From NCBI GenBank assembly GCA_039818945.1, contig JBCBSZ010000002.1, forward strand, positions 1 through 64,000: DNA of 64,000 nt, given 5' to 3'. The notes beneath the pieces are model-generated. The model did no database searches and was not told where the DNA came from. It worked only from the letters and a program-made list of their open reading frames with translations. Position 1 is the stretch's first letter; each line of letters starts with the position of its first letter. The translations under genes were made by a program, and so were the position numbers. This DNA is from JBCBSZ01 sp039818945 (GTDB lineage Bacteria; Actinomycetota; Acidimicrobiia; Acidimicrobiales; Poriferisodalaceae). Shown here piece by piece: positions 52,444 to 61,045 of this stretch.

Positions 52444-53019
52444 ATGAGCCTGAACCTCCGCCGCTTCACGGTCGCGGTGTTCGGGTTCGATGCGGTGGTG
52501 CGCCGAGTGCCGGCCGACGGTTGGGACGCGCCGAGCCCCTGCCCGGGCTGGACCGCTCGCCACGTGGTCGGCCACCAGATCGGCGTGCTCCGCAACGTCA
52601 GCCGGCTCGCCCGGCAGGCCGAGCGCGATCCGGCCGAGCCCACCGACGAGCTCGCGATCGCCGGGGACGACCCGGCGGCGACGTGGGCCGCGTTCGCCGA
52701 CGACCTGTTCGCGGCCATCGACCGGCCCGGTGTGCTCCAGCGGGTGGTCGAGACCCCGTTCGGCACGATGCCGATCGACGACTTCCTCGGCGCCATGGTG
52801 ATCGACCCGCTCGCCCACACCTGGGACCTGGCGGTCGCCACCGGTCAGCCGCCGGCCCTCGACGCCGGTCTGGCCGCCGAGGCGACCGCGGTCGTGCTGG
52901 CGTTCGAGGCGGCCTTCCGCGCGCCGGGTCGCCTCGGACCGGCCGTCGAGGTCTCCGACGACGCCGACGCCGTCACCCGCTTCGTGGCGACGATGGGTCG
53001 CGACCCCGACCTGGCCTAG
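52444..53019 (+). CDS. Mycothiol-dependent maleylpyruvate isomerase-family protein (TIGR03086-like)
   Basis: A 191-residue DinB-fold protein. The signature PSPCPGWTARHVVGHQIG and the later DPLAHTWDLAVATGQPPALD are typical of the TIGR03086 group, metal-binding proteins using mycothiol or bacillithiol chemistry in some members. His in VGHQIG and the LAHTWDL region are likely ligands. It is four bases downstream of the membrane protein gene and may be co-transcribed. Its stop overlaps the convergent LuxR stop on a shared CTAG. Confidence 0.85.
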   Translation: MSLNLRRFTVAVFGFDAVVRRVPADGWDAPSPCPGWTARHVVGHQIGVLRNVSRLARQAERDPAEPTDELAIAGDDPAATWAAFADDLFAAIDRPGVLQRVVETPFGTMPIDDFLGAMVIDPLAHTWDLAVATGQPPALDAGLAAEATAVVLAFEAAFRAPGRLGPAVEVSDDADAVTRFVATMGRDPDLA

Positions 53020-55907
53020 GCGAGCTCGTCGTCGAGCAGGCCGGCCCGGCGGGCCGCGGCGGCGGCCTCGGTCCGGTTGTCCACGCCGAGCTTCTGCAGG
53101 ATCCGCGAGACGTGCACGCTCGCGGTCTTGGGGCTGATGAAGAGCCGGTCGCCGATCTGGCGGTTGGTGCGACCGTCGGCCACGAGCCGCAGGACGTCGC
53201 GCTCTCGGCTGGTGAGCAGATCGGGGCTGTCCTCGTCCGCAGCCGTCAGGCCGGCGTGGTCGAGGAGTCGCTGTGCGGCCGCGCCGATCACGGGGGTGCC
53301 GAGGGCTTCGGCCCGGTCGACGACGTCGAGCAGCGTCGCCTCCGCGGAGCTCCGGTCGCCGCTGCGCAGCTGCGCCTCCCCCAAGCGCAGGCGACAACGG
53401 AGCAGCCGGAGCACGCAACCGCTCGCCCCCCACTGCTCGACGGCTTCGCTCCACCGCTCGACGGAGTCCTCGTCCGCCAGCGCCGCCCGGTGCGCTGCGG
53501 CCTCGGCGGCGAGCGCGAGGATCCGGTGGGCCCCGTTGTCGCTCCGATCGAAGCGCTCGTCGACGAGGCGGTCGATGGCGTCGAGGTGTGCGACCACCGA
53601 CTCCTCCGATCCCGCAGCGCCCGCATCGACCTCGATCTCGACGGCCAGGATCCGCAGCTCCAGCTCCTGGGGCATCGTCACGACGGCGGCGAGCCCCCGT
53701 TCAACCGCCTCACGTGCCACCGACGGGTCACCGCTCCCGATGGCGAGGGCGGCACGCCGGGCCCAGTGCATCGGCACGAGCTGCGGTTCCATGGTCGGGC
53801 CCGACGGCGGCTCCGAGTCGTCGAGCGTCCGTGCTGCGCCCTCGAGGTCGCCGCGCCAGAAGGCCCGATCGGAGGACGAGTGAGCGAGCCACAGATGCGG
53901 CAGGTGGCCCTCGGGACGCCGGAGCGAGTCCGAGACGGCGGCCGCATCCTCCCATCGGCCCTGCTCGGTGAGCACGAAGACGAGGTTCGCTCCGATGAAG
54001 AAGCTCTCGTGGCCGAGCTCGGCCGCTCGCCGGAGCCCCTCGTCGGCATGTCGCTCGGCAGCCGCCAGATCGCCGACGTCGACGAGACCGCTCACGACGT
54101 TGACGTAGGTCCGGAGGAGCTCGCCGTGCGCGCCCTCGGTCCGCGCGATCTCGGCAGCCTCCTCGAGCAGGCCCACCCCGCGGGTGTAGCGACCATCGTG
54201 CAGGTACATCGAGCCGAGCGAGTTGAGCGCGTGGCCCTCGATCCGACGGTCGCCGACGTGGCGGGCGACGTCGATCGCCCCGTCCAGCGCGACGACGGCC
54301 TCCCGGTGCCGCAGGGTGAGCATGAGCTGCTGGCCGTACCCGGCGAGGACGACGGCGCGCTCGGGGCTGGCCGGGTCGGTGACGAGGTCGACGCCGCGCT
54401 CATACTCCGCGATGGCGTCGTCGGCTCGCCCCGCTGCCTGGAGGAACCGGCCGAGGCGCTCGTGGAGCAAGCCGCGGGTGGCGGGCTCGGCATCGGCCAT
54501 CGCCGCGATCGCCGCCCGCTGGTAGACGACGCCCTGGGGCGAGTCGCCGGCTTCGTGCGCGAGCTCGGCGGCCCATCGCAACACGTCGGCGTGCGGCATC
54601 CCCACGCGATCTTCGGCGTCGTCGACGTCGTCCCAGAGCTCGAGGAGCGTCCGCACGTGCTCCAGCGCCTCGGAGAAGGCCGGGACGGCCTCGGCGGACC
54701 GGGCGGCAGCGGCTGACGCCTCGAGCGCCGCGGCGAACTCCCGGGCCTCGCGATGGTGCCAGGCCAGCTCGGCGTTCGCCCCGAGCGGCGAGGACGCCAG
54801 ATCGGGCCGCGCCGCCAGCGCCTCGGCGAACCGGCGGTGGATGACTCGCCGCTCGCGGGGCAGGGTCCCGTGGTGCACCGCCTCCTGCATCAGCGCATGC
54901 CGGAAGCGCATCCGACCGTCGTCGCCGACGACGAGCAGTCGTTGCTCGACGACCTCGCCGAGCGCATCGAGCACGTCCTCGTCGTCCGGTTCGAGGACCA
55001 GCTCGAGCAGCTCGTCGCGGACCGACTCGCCCGCCACGGCCACCAGCCGGAGCAATCGCTGGGCATCGGTGGACGTCGCCTCCACCCGGGCGAGCACGAG
55101 ATCGGACAGCTCGGGCCGGACGGTCGGCTGACCGTCGCGCATCGCATCGAGCAACTCGGCGGCGTAGAAGACGTTGCCGCTCGACCGGTCGGCGAGGTCG
55201 TCGACGAGGCGGGCGGAGGGGGGACGACCGAGGCGGGAGGCCGCGAACCGGGCCAGCTCGGTGTCGTCGAACGGACGGAGGGTCAGGTGCCGGACCCGGG
55301 GGCTCCGATCGAGCTCCGCGAGCACCGGCCGCAGCGGGTGGGTGCGCGACATCTCGTCGCTGCGGTACGTCCCGATCAGCGAGAACCCGTCACCGACGCC
55401 GCGCTGGACGAGGAACGTCACGAGATCTCGCGTCGAGGCGTCGGCCCAGTGCAGGTCCTCGACGACCAGACACACGCGCTGCCGCGCCGCGAGCGAGGTG
55501 AGGAAGGTCCGGATCGCGTCGAAGAGGCGGTAGACGGTCCGCTCGTCGTCTCGGGGCGGCTCGACCGTCGGTCCACCGGGGACCAGCTCGGGGACGAGAG
55601 CGCCGAGCTCGGCGCTCACGTGCGCCGGCATCGACGCAACGGCACCGTCGACCTCCGAGCCGAGGGAGCGAAGGGCCTCGGTCACGGCGACCAACGGCAG
55701 GGATCCGTGCGCGGTGTGGATGCAGGCGCCGACGCCGACCGCGACGTCGTCGGGCAGCCGGGCCCGCAGCTCCTCGACCAGGCGGGTCTTGCCCATGCCG
55801 GCGTCACCACCGAGGAGCACCGCCGACCGGTCGGCGCGGCCGGTCGCCGCGTCGAGGAGGAGCGCCAGCTCCGCCTCCCGACCGATCAGGGCCTCCGCCG
55901 CGCTCAC
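53016..55907 (-). CDS. Large LuxR-family ATPase regulator (LAL type), second copy
   Basis: A 963-residue transcription factor of the same architecture as the 41711 gene. Walker A is GGDAGMGKT in SAVLLGGDAGMGKTRLVEEL (about 39-47), Walker B is VCLVVEDLHWAD, then a TPR-like region and a C-terminal LuxR helix-turn-helix (LTSRERDVLRLVADGRTNRQ and SPKTASVHVSRILQKLGVDN). The GTG at 55905-55907 overlaps the stop of a 70-residue gene (GTGA), so it is coupled to it. Targets unknown; neighbours are dap genes and a membrane protein. Confidence 0.93.
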   Translation of the reverse strand: MSAAEALIGREAELALLLDAATGRADRSAVLLGGDAGMGKTRLVEELRARLPDDVAVGVGACIHTAHGSLPLVAVTEALRSLGSEVDGAVASMPAHVSAELGALVPELVPGGPTVEPPRDDERTVYRLFDAIRTFLTSLAARQRVCLVVEDLHWADASTRDLVTFLVQRGVGDGFSLIGTYRSDEMSRTHPLRPVLAELDRSPRVRHLTLRPFDDTELARFAASRLGRPPSARLVDDLADRSSGNVFYAAELLDAMRDGQPTVRPELSDLVLARVEATSTDAQRLLRLVAVAGESVRDELLELVLEPDDEDVLDALGEVVEQRLLVVGDDGRMRFRHALMQEAVHHGTLPRERRVIHRRFAEALAARPDLASSPLGANAELAWHHREAREFAAALEASAAAARSAEAVPAFSEALEHVRTLLELWDDVDDAEDRVGMPHADVLRWAAELAHEAGDSPQGVVYQRAAIAAMADAEPATRGLLHERLGRFLQAAGRADDAIAEYERGVDLVTDPASPERAVVLAGYGQQLMLTLRHREAVVALDGAIDVARHVGDRRIEGHALNSLGSMYLHDGRYTRGVGLLEEAAEIARTEGAHGELLRTYVNVVSGLVDVGDLAAAERHADEGLRRAAELGHESFFIGANLVFVLTEQGRWEDAAAVSDSLRRPEGHLPHLWLAHSSSDRAFWRGDLEGAARTLDDSEPPSGPTMEPQLVPMHWARRAALAIGSGDPSVAREAVERGLAAVVTMPQELELRILAVEIEVDAGAAGSEESVVAHLDAIDRLVDERFDRSDNGAHRILALAAEAAAHRAALADEDSVERWSEAVEQWGASGCVLRLLRCRLRLGEAQLRSGDRSSAEATLLDVVDRAEALGTPVIGAAAQRLLDHAGLTAADEDSPDLLTSRERDVLRLVADGRTNRQIGDRLFISPKTASVHVSRILQKLGVDNRTEAAAAARRAGLLDDELA

Positions 55908-56116
55908 CGGGCGAGTATCGCGGACCGGCGGGTCCGGTCGCGGAGGGCGAGCGCGCGGGCGGCGAGTCGTTCGAGGATCGGCAGCGGCTGGATCAGCGGC
56001 ATCCGGCTGCGGGGCAGCGTCCGGGCGAGCCGCTCGTCGGCGGCCTGGCGCAGGGCGTGGTCACGCCGCTCGGCGGCGATGGCGAAGCGGGTGGCGGGGT
56101 CGAGGGTGTCCAGCAC
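55904..56116 (-). CDS. Small protein coupled to the LuxR regulator
   Basis: A 70-residue basic, helical protein starting VLDTLDPATRFAIAAERRDH. The GTG at 56114-56116 has a GGAGG ribosome site five bases upstream, and its stop overlaps the regulator start as GTGA, both signs of a real gene. A longer reading from 56176 lacks a good ribosome site. No known family. Possibly a modulator of the regulator. Confidence 0.7.
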   Translation of the reverse strand: MLDTLDPATRFAIAAERRDHALRQAADERLARTLPRSRMPLIQPLPILERLAARALALRDRTRRSAILAR

Positions 56117-56200
56117 GTGGCCTCCGGGATCTCGTGGTGCTGGGTTCCACGATGCGGCGTAAGACCCCCCTGCCACATCGGGCAGATGCCCACTCCTGCC

Positions 56201-57313
56201 TCAGACTCCGGAGCGCAACCGTCGCTCGAGCAGGTCGTACGCCTCGTCCGGACGCACGACCGCGACTCGCACTCGGCTCGCCCCGGCCTCGCCGTAGAAC
56301 TCGCCCGGGCTCACGAGCACGCCGAGGCGGCGGGCGAGGTGCTCGGCGAAGCCCCAGGCGTCGGCCCCGGGAGCCTCGGGGAAGAGGTAGAAGCCGCCGC
56401 GGGGCAGCTCGGCCTCGACACCGAGCTCGGCGAGCAGGTCCCGCATCCGGCCGAGCCGCCCGAGGTACCGCTCGCGCTGCACGTCGACGTGGGCCTGATC
56501 GTCGAAGGCGGCGACGGCGGCCGCCTGCGAGGGGCCCGGGCACATGAAGCCGGCGTGCTTGCGGACCTCCGAGACGAAGTGGACCACATCGGGATCGCCG
56601 GCGTAGACGCCCACCCGGACGCCGGCGAGGTTGGATCGCTTCGACAGCGAGTGCAGCGCCAGGACGCCGTCGGTGCCCGAGGCCAGGATCGTCCGCGGCG
56701 GGCCGTCCCAGGTGAACTCGGCGTAGCACTCGTCGCTCACGACCAGGACGTCGTGGGCGCGCCCCCAGGCGGCAACGGCGTCGAGGTCGTCGAGCCCGCC
56801 GCCGGGGTTGCTGGGCGTGTTGACCCACAGGCACAGCGCACGTGCCGCGTCGGCGGGGTCGATCGAGTCGAGCCGGATCGTGCCGTCGGCCGCGGCGTCC
56901 ACCGGCACGGCCCGACAACCGGCGAGCTCTGCGCCCATGGCGTACGACGGGTACGAGACCGCCGGGAACAGCACCGTGTCGCGATCGGGCGTCCGGAGTC
57001 GCAACCAGTGCGGCAGTCCGGCGACGAACTCCTTGGAGCCGATCGTGGCGGCGATGGCGGTCGGCTCGACCTGCACGCCGAAGCGTCGGTCGAGCCACCG
57101 TTGCGCCGCGTCGCGCAGCGCCGGGGTGCCGACCGAGGGCGGGTACCCGCGCTCGGCGTCGCTGGTGGCGATGGCGTCGAGCACCACCTGCGGCGGTGGA
57201 TCGGTCGGCGTGCCGACGGAGAGGTCGACGATCCCACCGTCATGGGCCGATGCGATCTCCTTCAGCGGATCGAGCCGGTCGTAGGGATACGGCGGGAGGA
57301 CGAAGCCGCTCAT
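56201..57313 (-). CDS. dapC: Succinyldiaminopimelate transaminase
   Basis: Class I/II aminotransferase making N-succinyl-LL-2,6-diaminopimelate. The 370-residue protein matches the actinobacterial DapC group (FVLPPYPYDRLDPLKEIASA start, then VDLSVGTPTDPPP), with the PLP lysine in LHSLSKRSNLAGVR, the Asn-Pro motif in NTPSNPGGGLDDL and the phosphate-binding Arg near VRVAVVRPDEAYD. The ATG at 57311-57313 follows hflX after 64 bases that contain a strong hairpin. With dapD, dapE and dapF it completes the succinylase branch. Confidence 0.85.
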   Translation of the reverse strand: MSGFVLPPYPYDRLDPLKEIASAHDGGIVDLSVGTPTDPPPQVVLDAIATSDAERGYPPSVGTPALRDAAQRWLDRRFGVQVEPTAIAATIGSKEFVAGLPHWLRLRTPDRDTVLFPAVSYPSYAMGAELAGCRAVPVDAAADGTIRLDSIDPADAARALCLWVNTPSNPGGGLDDLDAVAAWGRAHDVLVVSDECYAEFTWDGPPRTILASGTDGVLALHSLSKRSNLAGVRVGVYAGDPDVVHFVSEVRKHAGFMCPGPSQAAAVAAFDDQAHVDVQRERYLGRLGRMRDLLAELGVEAELPRGGFYLFPEAPGADAWGFAEHLARRLGVLVSPGEFYGEAGASRVRVAVVRPDEAYDLLERRLRSGV

Positions 57314-57347
57314 GGCCGCCGGTTCACCGTCACGTCGTCGCCTTCGG

Positions 57348-57367
57348 GCCGGCCCCCCGGGGCCGGC
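57348..57367 (-). terminator. GC-rich hairpin between hflX and dapC
   Basis: GCCGGCCCC (57348-57356) and GGGGCCGGC (57359-57367) are perfect inverted copies two bases apart; with a realistic loop this gives at least a 7-bp stem. It may attenuate transcription between hflX and dapC. Confidence 0.5.
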
Positions 57368-57377
57368 TCCGTGCGGC

Positions 57378-58718
57378 TCACCGTACGACCCGGTCGGTGG
57401 TCGTCCACTCGGCGAAACGGGCCGCGCCCGCGTCGTCGACGCGGAGCTTGAGCACCGTCCCACCCTCGTCGTGGCGGGTGGACAGCACCTCGCCCTCGCG
57501 GTGGGCGGCGGCGAGGACGTCGCCGCGGTCGTAGGGGACGACGATCTCGACGACGCTGTTCTGCGAGCGGAGGCGAGCGCCGAGCGAATCGAGCAGCTCC
57601 TCCACCCCGTCGCCGCGCAGCGCCGAGACGGCGAGACTGTCGGGCACCGAGGCGAGGAGCCGGCGCACGGTCGGCTCGCCGACGGCGTCGATCTTGTTGA
57701 ACACGACCTGCTCGGGCACCTCGCCGGCACCGATCTCGGCCAGCACGGACCGCACCGCGACCATCTGGCCCTCGACGTCGCCGGCCGACGCGTCGACGAC
57801 GTGGACGAGCAGGTCGACCTCGCCGACCTCCTCCAACGTCGACCGGAACGACTCGACGAGCTGGTGGGGCAGCTTCTTGATGAACCCGACCGTGTCGGAG
57901 ATCAGCACCTGCTCGCCGCCGGGGAGCGCCAGCCGTCGGGTGGCGGCGTCGAGGGTGGCGAAGAGGCGGTCCTCGGCCAGCACCCCGGCGCCGGTCAGCG
58001 CGTTGAGCAGCGTCGACTTGCCGGCGTTCGTGTACCCGACGAACGCCGCGGTGTGGAAGCGGCTGCGGCGGCGGTTCTTCCGTTGGGTCCGTCGCGTCGA
58101 CTTCAGGTCGCGCAGGTCGCGCTCGAGCCGGTTCATGCGGCGCTGGATCCGACGTCGGTCGACCTCGAGCTGCGTCTCGCCCGGTCCCCGGGTGCCGATG
58201 CCGCCGCCCTGCTGGCTGTAGCTCCCGCTCCCCCGGCGAAGGCGGGGCAGGCGATAGCGGAGCTGGGCCAGCTCGACCTGGGCCTTGCCCTCGAGGGTCG
58301 AGGCGTTCTGGGCGAAGATGTCGAGGATCACCGCGGTGCGATCGAGCGCCGAACGCTTGAGGATCTTCTCCAGGTTGAACTGCTGCGCCGGGGTCAGCTC
58401 GTCGTCGAAGACGACGGTGTCGGCGTCGACGAGGTCGGCGAGCTCGCGCAGCTCCGCCGCCTTCCCGCTGCCCACGAACGTCGCCGGATCGGGCGCGTCC
58501 CGGCGCTGCAGCTCCCGGGCGACCACGTCGGCGCCGGCGGTGTCGACGAGCAGGGCGAGCTCGTCGAGGGCCTCCTCGACCCGGTCGATCGGCTCGTTGC
58601 CCCGTTGGACGCCGACGATGACGATCTTCTCCCGGAAGGTGCGCTCGATGAGGCCGGAGCTCTCGCCGCCGAACTCACCGAACCCGCCCCGGTGGGTGTC
58701 GTACCCCTCGTCGCTCAT
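57378..58718 (-). CDS. hflX: Ribosome-associated GTPase HflX
   Basis: GTPase that splits stalled ribosomes. The 446-residue protein has the HflX N-terminal nucleotide-binding domain (SGLIERTFREKIVIVGVQRG), a linker helix, a glycine motif (QQGGGIGTRGPGETQLEVDR) and the G domain (GYTNAGKSTLLNALTG, DTVGFIKKLP, NKID). The ATG at 58716-58718 overlaps the dapF stop (ATGA). The order miaB-miaA-...-dapF-hflX is typical for actinobacteria. Confidence 0.95.
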   Translation of the reverse strand: MSDEGYDTHRGGFGEFGGESSGLIERTFREKIVIVGVQRGNEPIDRVEEALDELALLVDTAGADVVARELQRRDAPDPATFVGSGKAAELRELADLVDADTVVFDDELTPAQQFNLEKILKRSALDRTAVILDIFAQNASTLEGKAQVELAQLRYRLPRLRRGSGSYSQQGGGIGTRGPGETQLEVDRRRIQRRMNRLERDLRDLKSTRRTQRKNRRRSRFHTAAFVGYTNAGKSTLLNALTGAGVLAEDRLFATLDAATRRLALPGGEQVLISDTVGFIKKLPHQLVESFRSTLEEVGEVDLLVHVVDASAGDVEGQMVAVRSVLAEIGAGEVPEQVVFNKIDAVGEPTVRRLLASVPDSLAVSALRGDGVEELLDSLGARLRSQNSVVEIVVPYDRGDVLAAAHREGEVLSTRHDEGGTVLKLRVDDAGAARFAEWTTTDRVVR

Positions 58719-59500
58719 CCGCTGACCTCGATCGCGGCGACGTAGGTGGCCGGTCCGCTTAGGACCAGGGGGTCGCCGACCTCGACGGTCGCCACCCCAC
58801 CCGGCATCGCCACCTCGACGCTGGCCCCGACGAACCCGCCGGCGTGCAGCGCGGCGGCGGCCGCGGTGGCGCCGGAACCGCACGCCTCGGTGACGCCGGC
58901 TCCGCGCTCCCAGATGCGCATCGTGACGTGGGACAGGTCGACGACCTCGACGAGGTGCACGTTGACCCCGTCGGCGAAGTGGGCCTCGACCCGAGGGCCG
59001 ATGGCGGCCGGGTCATGCGTCGCGACGTCGTCGACGCGCAACACGACGTGGGGGTTCCCGACGTCGACGCCGATCGGTGCCGCACCGGGCAGCGCGGCGG
59101 CCAGCTCGGCCGGCAGCTCGATGGGTCGAGCGGCGCCCAGCTCGACCGACAGCACGTCGGTGTCGCCATCGCCGCGCTCCACGATCGAGACCCGCCGCGG
59201 CCCCGCGTCGGTCACCACGACGTGATCGCCGTCGGCCCACCCGGCGCGCAGCAACGCCTGCCCCAGGCACCGCAGCCCGTTGCCGGACAGCTCGGCGACG
59301 CTGCCGTCGGCGTTCCACAGCGTCATGCGCGCGACGGCGCCCTCGCCGTCGGGTCGGGCGAGGATCAGTCCGTCGGCACCGATGCCGCGACGCCGGTCGC
59401 AGAGGTGGCGTGCGGTCGCGGCATCGACGGTCAGCGAGGCGTCGGGGTCGAGGGCGATGAGGAAGTCGTTGCCCAGGCCGTGGTGTTTCGTCAGCTGCAT
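58715..59500 (-). CDS. dapF: Diaminopimelate epimerase
   Basis: Converts LL- to meso-diaminopimelate. The 261-residue protein has the two catalytic cysteines in ELSGNGLRCLGQ and TEACGSGATAAAA, and the opening KHHGLGNDFLIAL is diagnostic. The ATG at 59498-59500. Downstream it is coupled to hflX by ATGA. Meso-diaminopimelate serves peptidoglycan and lysine synthesis. Confidence 0.95.
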   Translation of the reverse strand: MQLTKHHGLGNDFLIALDPDASLTVDAATARHLCDRRRGIGADGLILARPDGEGAVARMTLWNADGSVAELSGNGLRCLGQALLRAGWADGDHVVVTDAGPRRVSIVERGDGDTDVLSVELGAARPIELPAELAAALPGAAPIGVDVGNPHVVLRVDDVATHDPAAIGPRVEAHFADGVNVHLVEVVDLSHVTMRIWERGAGVTEACGSGATAAAAALHAGGFVGASVEVAMPGGVATVEVGDPLVLSGPATYVAAIEVSG

Positions 59501-59543
59501 CCGATGACCAGTCTGCCGGGCCGATGCCTCCACCACGACCGCG

Positions 59544-60146
59544 TTAGGTCGCTCGGAGGTAGTCCTCGGTGGTGTTGACCCGCGGGTAGGGCTCGTCGGG
59601 GACCTCGACTCCCAGCGCTGCGGCGAGGGGCTCCCAGCCGTCGCGGGGGTTGAACACGACGAGTCGGTCGGGGTCGACCCGCTCGCGGACCCGGCGGTCG
59701 TGCTCGGCGTAGAGGGCCTGCATCGCCGCCGCGTCGTCCACCGAGGGCCATCCCGCCCGCTCGACGAGCGCCATGATGAACTGCCGGCCCGGGGAGTCGG
59801 GCTCCTCGTCACGCCGTTCGCGGATCGTCGCCGCGACCGTGGCGTCGAGGCTGCGCCACCACTGCTCGGCGTCGTCGCGCACCGAGTGGACGACGATCGC
59901 CTCGGGGAAGTCGTCGACGAGCCGGTCCCACATCGCCGCGCCGGGCCAGTCGACGATCGACCCGAAGTCACCGAGGAACGACCAGTCGGTGGGCCCGCCC
60001 CGGGCGAGCTCGATCCACTCGGGGGCGTGCTCTCGGTGATCGAAGAGCTCGAACATGTGGTAGCAGCGCTCCCCCGTGAGCCGCTCGATGGCGAGCTTGA
60101 GGCTGTTGGTGCCCGTGCGGGGGAGACCCGTGCCGACGATCTTCAT
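59544..60146 (-). CDS. Sulfotransferase-family protein
   Basis: A 200-residue protein with the 5'-phosphosulfate-binding motif MKIVGTGLPRTGTNSLKLAI (residues 1-20) and the later EAIVVHSVRDDAEQWWRSLD, the 3'-phosphate region. It is at the short end for the family and resembles the sulfotransfer_4 group. The ATG at 60144-60146 overlaps the miaA stop (ATGA). A gene of this kind between miaA and dapF is unusual. Substrate unknown. Confidence 0.8.
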   Translation of the reverse strand: MKIVGTGLPRTGTNSLKLAIERLTGERCYHMFELFDHREHAPEWIELARGGPTDWSFLGDFGSIVDWPGAAMWDRLVDDFPEAIVVHSVRDDAEQWWRSLDATVAATIRERRDEEPDSPGRQFIMALVERAGWPSVDDAAAMQALYAEHDRRVRERVDPDRLVVFNPRDGWEPLAAALGVEVPDEPYPRVNTTEDYLRAT

Positions 60147-61045
60147 GCGGTCGATGCTGCCACGGCGGCCTCGACCGCCCCGGCGACCTCGACCGGGTCC
60201 TCGTCGTAGGGAAGCCATCGCCAACGCGGGTCGCGCCGGAACCAGCGCTCCTGCCGGCGGGCGAAGCGCCGGGTGCGCCGCACCGCCTCGTCGAGGGCGT
60301 CGTCGAGCGACGCCTCCCCGCGCAGGTGCGCGGCGAGCTCCCGGTAGCCGAGCGCCTGCCCGGCGGTCCGACCCATCGTCGGCAACAACGACCGCACCTC
60401 GTCGAGGAAGCCTCGCTCCATCTGCCGGTCGTAGCGGTCGGCGATGCGACGGTCGGTCACGGCGCGGGGCGGGCCGAGGGCGAGCAACTCGAAGCCCGGG
60501 AGCGGAGGGTGCTCCTCCAGGCCCGGTCCGAACGAGGAGAACGGTCGGCCGCTCCCGATCGTGACCTCCAGCGCTCGGACGGTTCGGCGCCGGTTGTCCG
60601 GCTCGATCCTCGCCGCGGCGATCGGGTCGAGCTCGGTGAGCCGCTCGTGGAGGCGACGGGCGTCCGGCTCCTCGTCGAGCTCGGCGAGCACGGCCGGGAA
60701 GCGACCGGGGAGGTCGAGCCGGTCGATCACGGCCCGGACGTAGAGCCCCGTCCCTCCGACGAGCAGGTGCGGGTGGTCGGCGGCGTCGAGCAGCGCCAGC
60801 ACCCTGGCCTGATGGTCGGCGACCGTCCACGCCTCGACGGGGTCGACGACGTCGAGGAGGTGGTGTCGGACCCGCCGCCGCTCGTCGGCGGTGGGCTTGG
60901 CCGTGCCGATGTCCATGCCCCGGTACACCTGCATCGAGTCCATCGACACGATGTCGAGACCGTGCCGTTCGGCCGCCGCCAACGCCAGCGACGACTTGCC
61001 CGACGCCGTCGGGCCGACGAGGACGACGTGGCGGGGGCCGCTCAG
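60143..61045 (-). CDS. miaA: tRNA dimethylallyltransferase, probable CTG start
   Basis: Adds the isopentenyl group to A37 of UNN-reading tRNAs. The 300-residue protein has the P-loop VLVGPTASGKSSLALAAAE, DSMQVYRGMDIGTAKP, the LVGGTGLYVRAVID motif and QALGYRELAAHLRG. No ATG, GTG or TTG occurs in frame between the preceding far-upstream antisense region and the P-loop; the only plausible start is CTG at 61043-61045, which overlaps the miaB stop as CTGA. Its own stop overlaps the sulfotransferase ATG. Confidence 0.92.
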   Translation of the reverse strand: MSGPRHVVLVGPTASGKSSLALAAAERHGLDIVSMDSMQVYRGMDIGTAKPTADERRRVRHHLLDVVDPVEAWTVADHQARVLALLDAADHPHLLVGGTGLYVRAVIDRLDLPGRFPAVLAELDEEPDARRLHERLTELDPIAAARIEPDNRRRTVRALEVTIGSGRPFSSFGPGLEEHPPLPGFELLALGPPRAVTDRRIADRYDRQMERGFLDEVRSLLPTMGRTAGQALGYRELAAHLRGEASLDDALDEAVRRTRRFARRQERWFRRDPRWRWLPYDEDPVEVAGAVEAAVAASTA

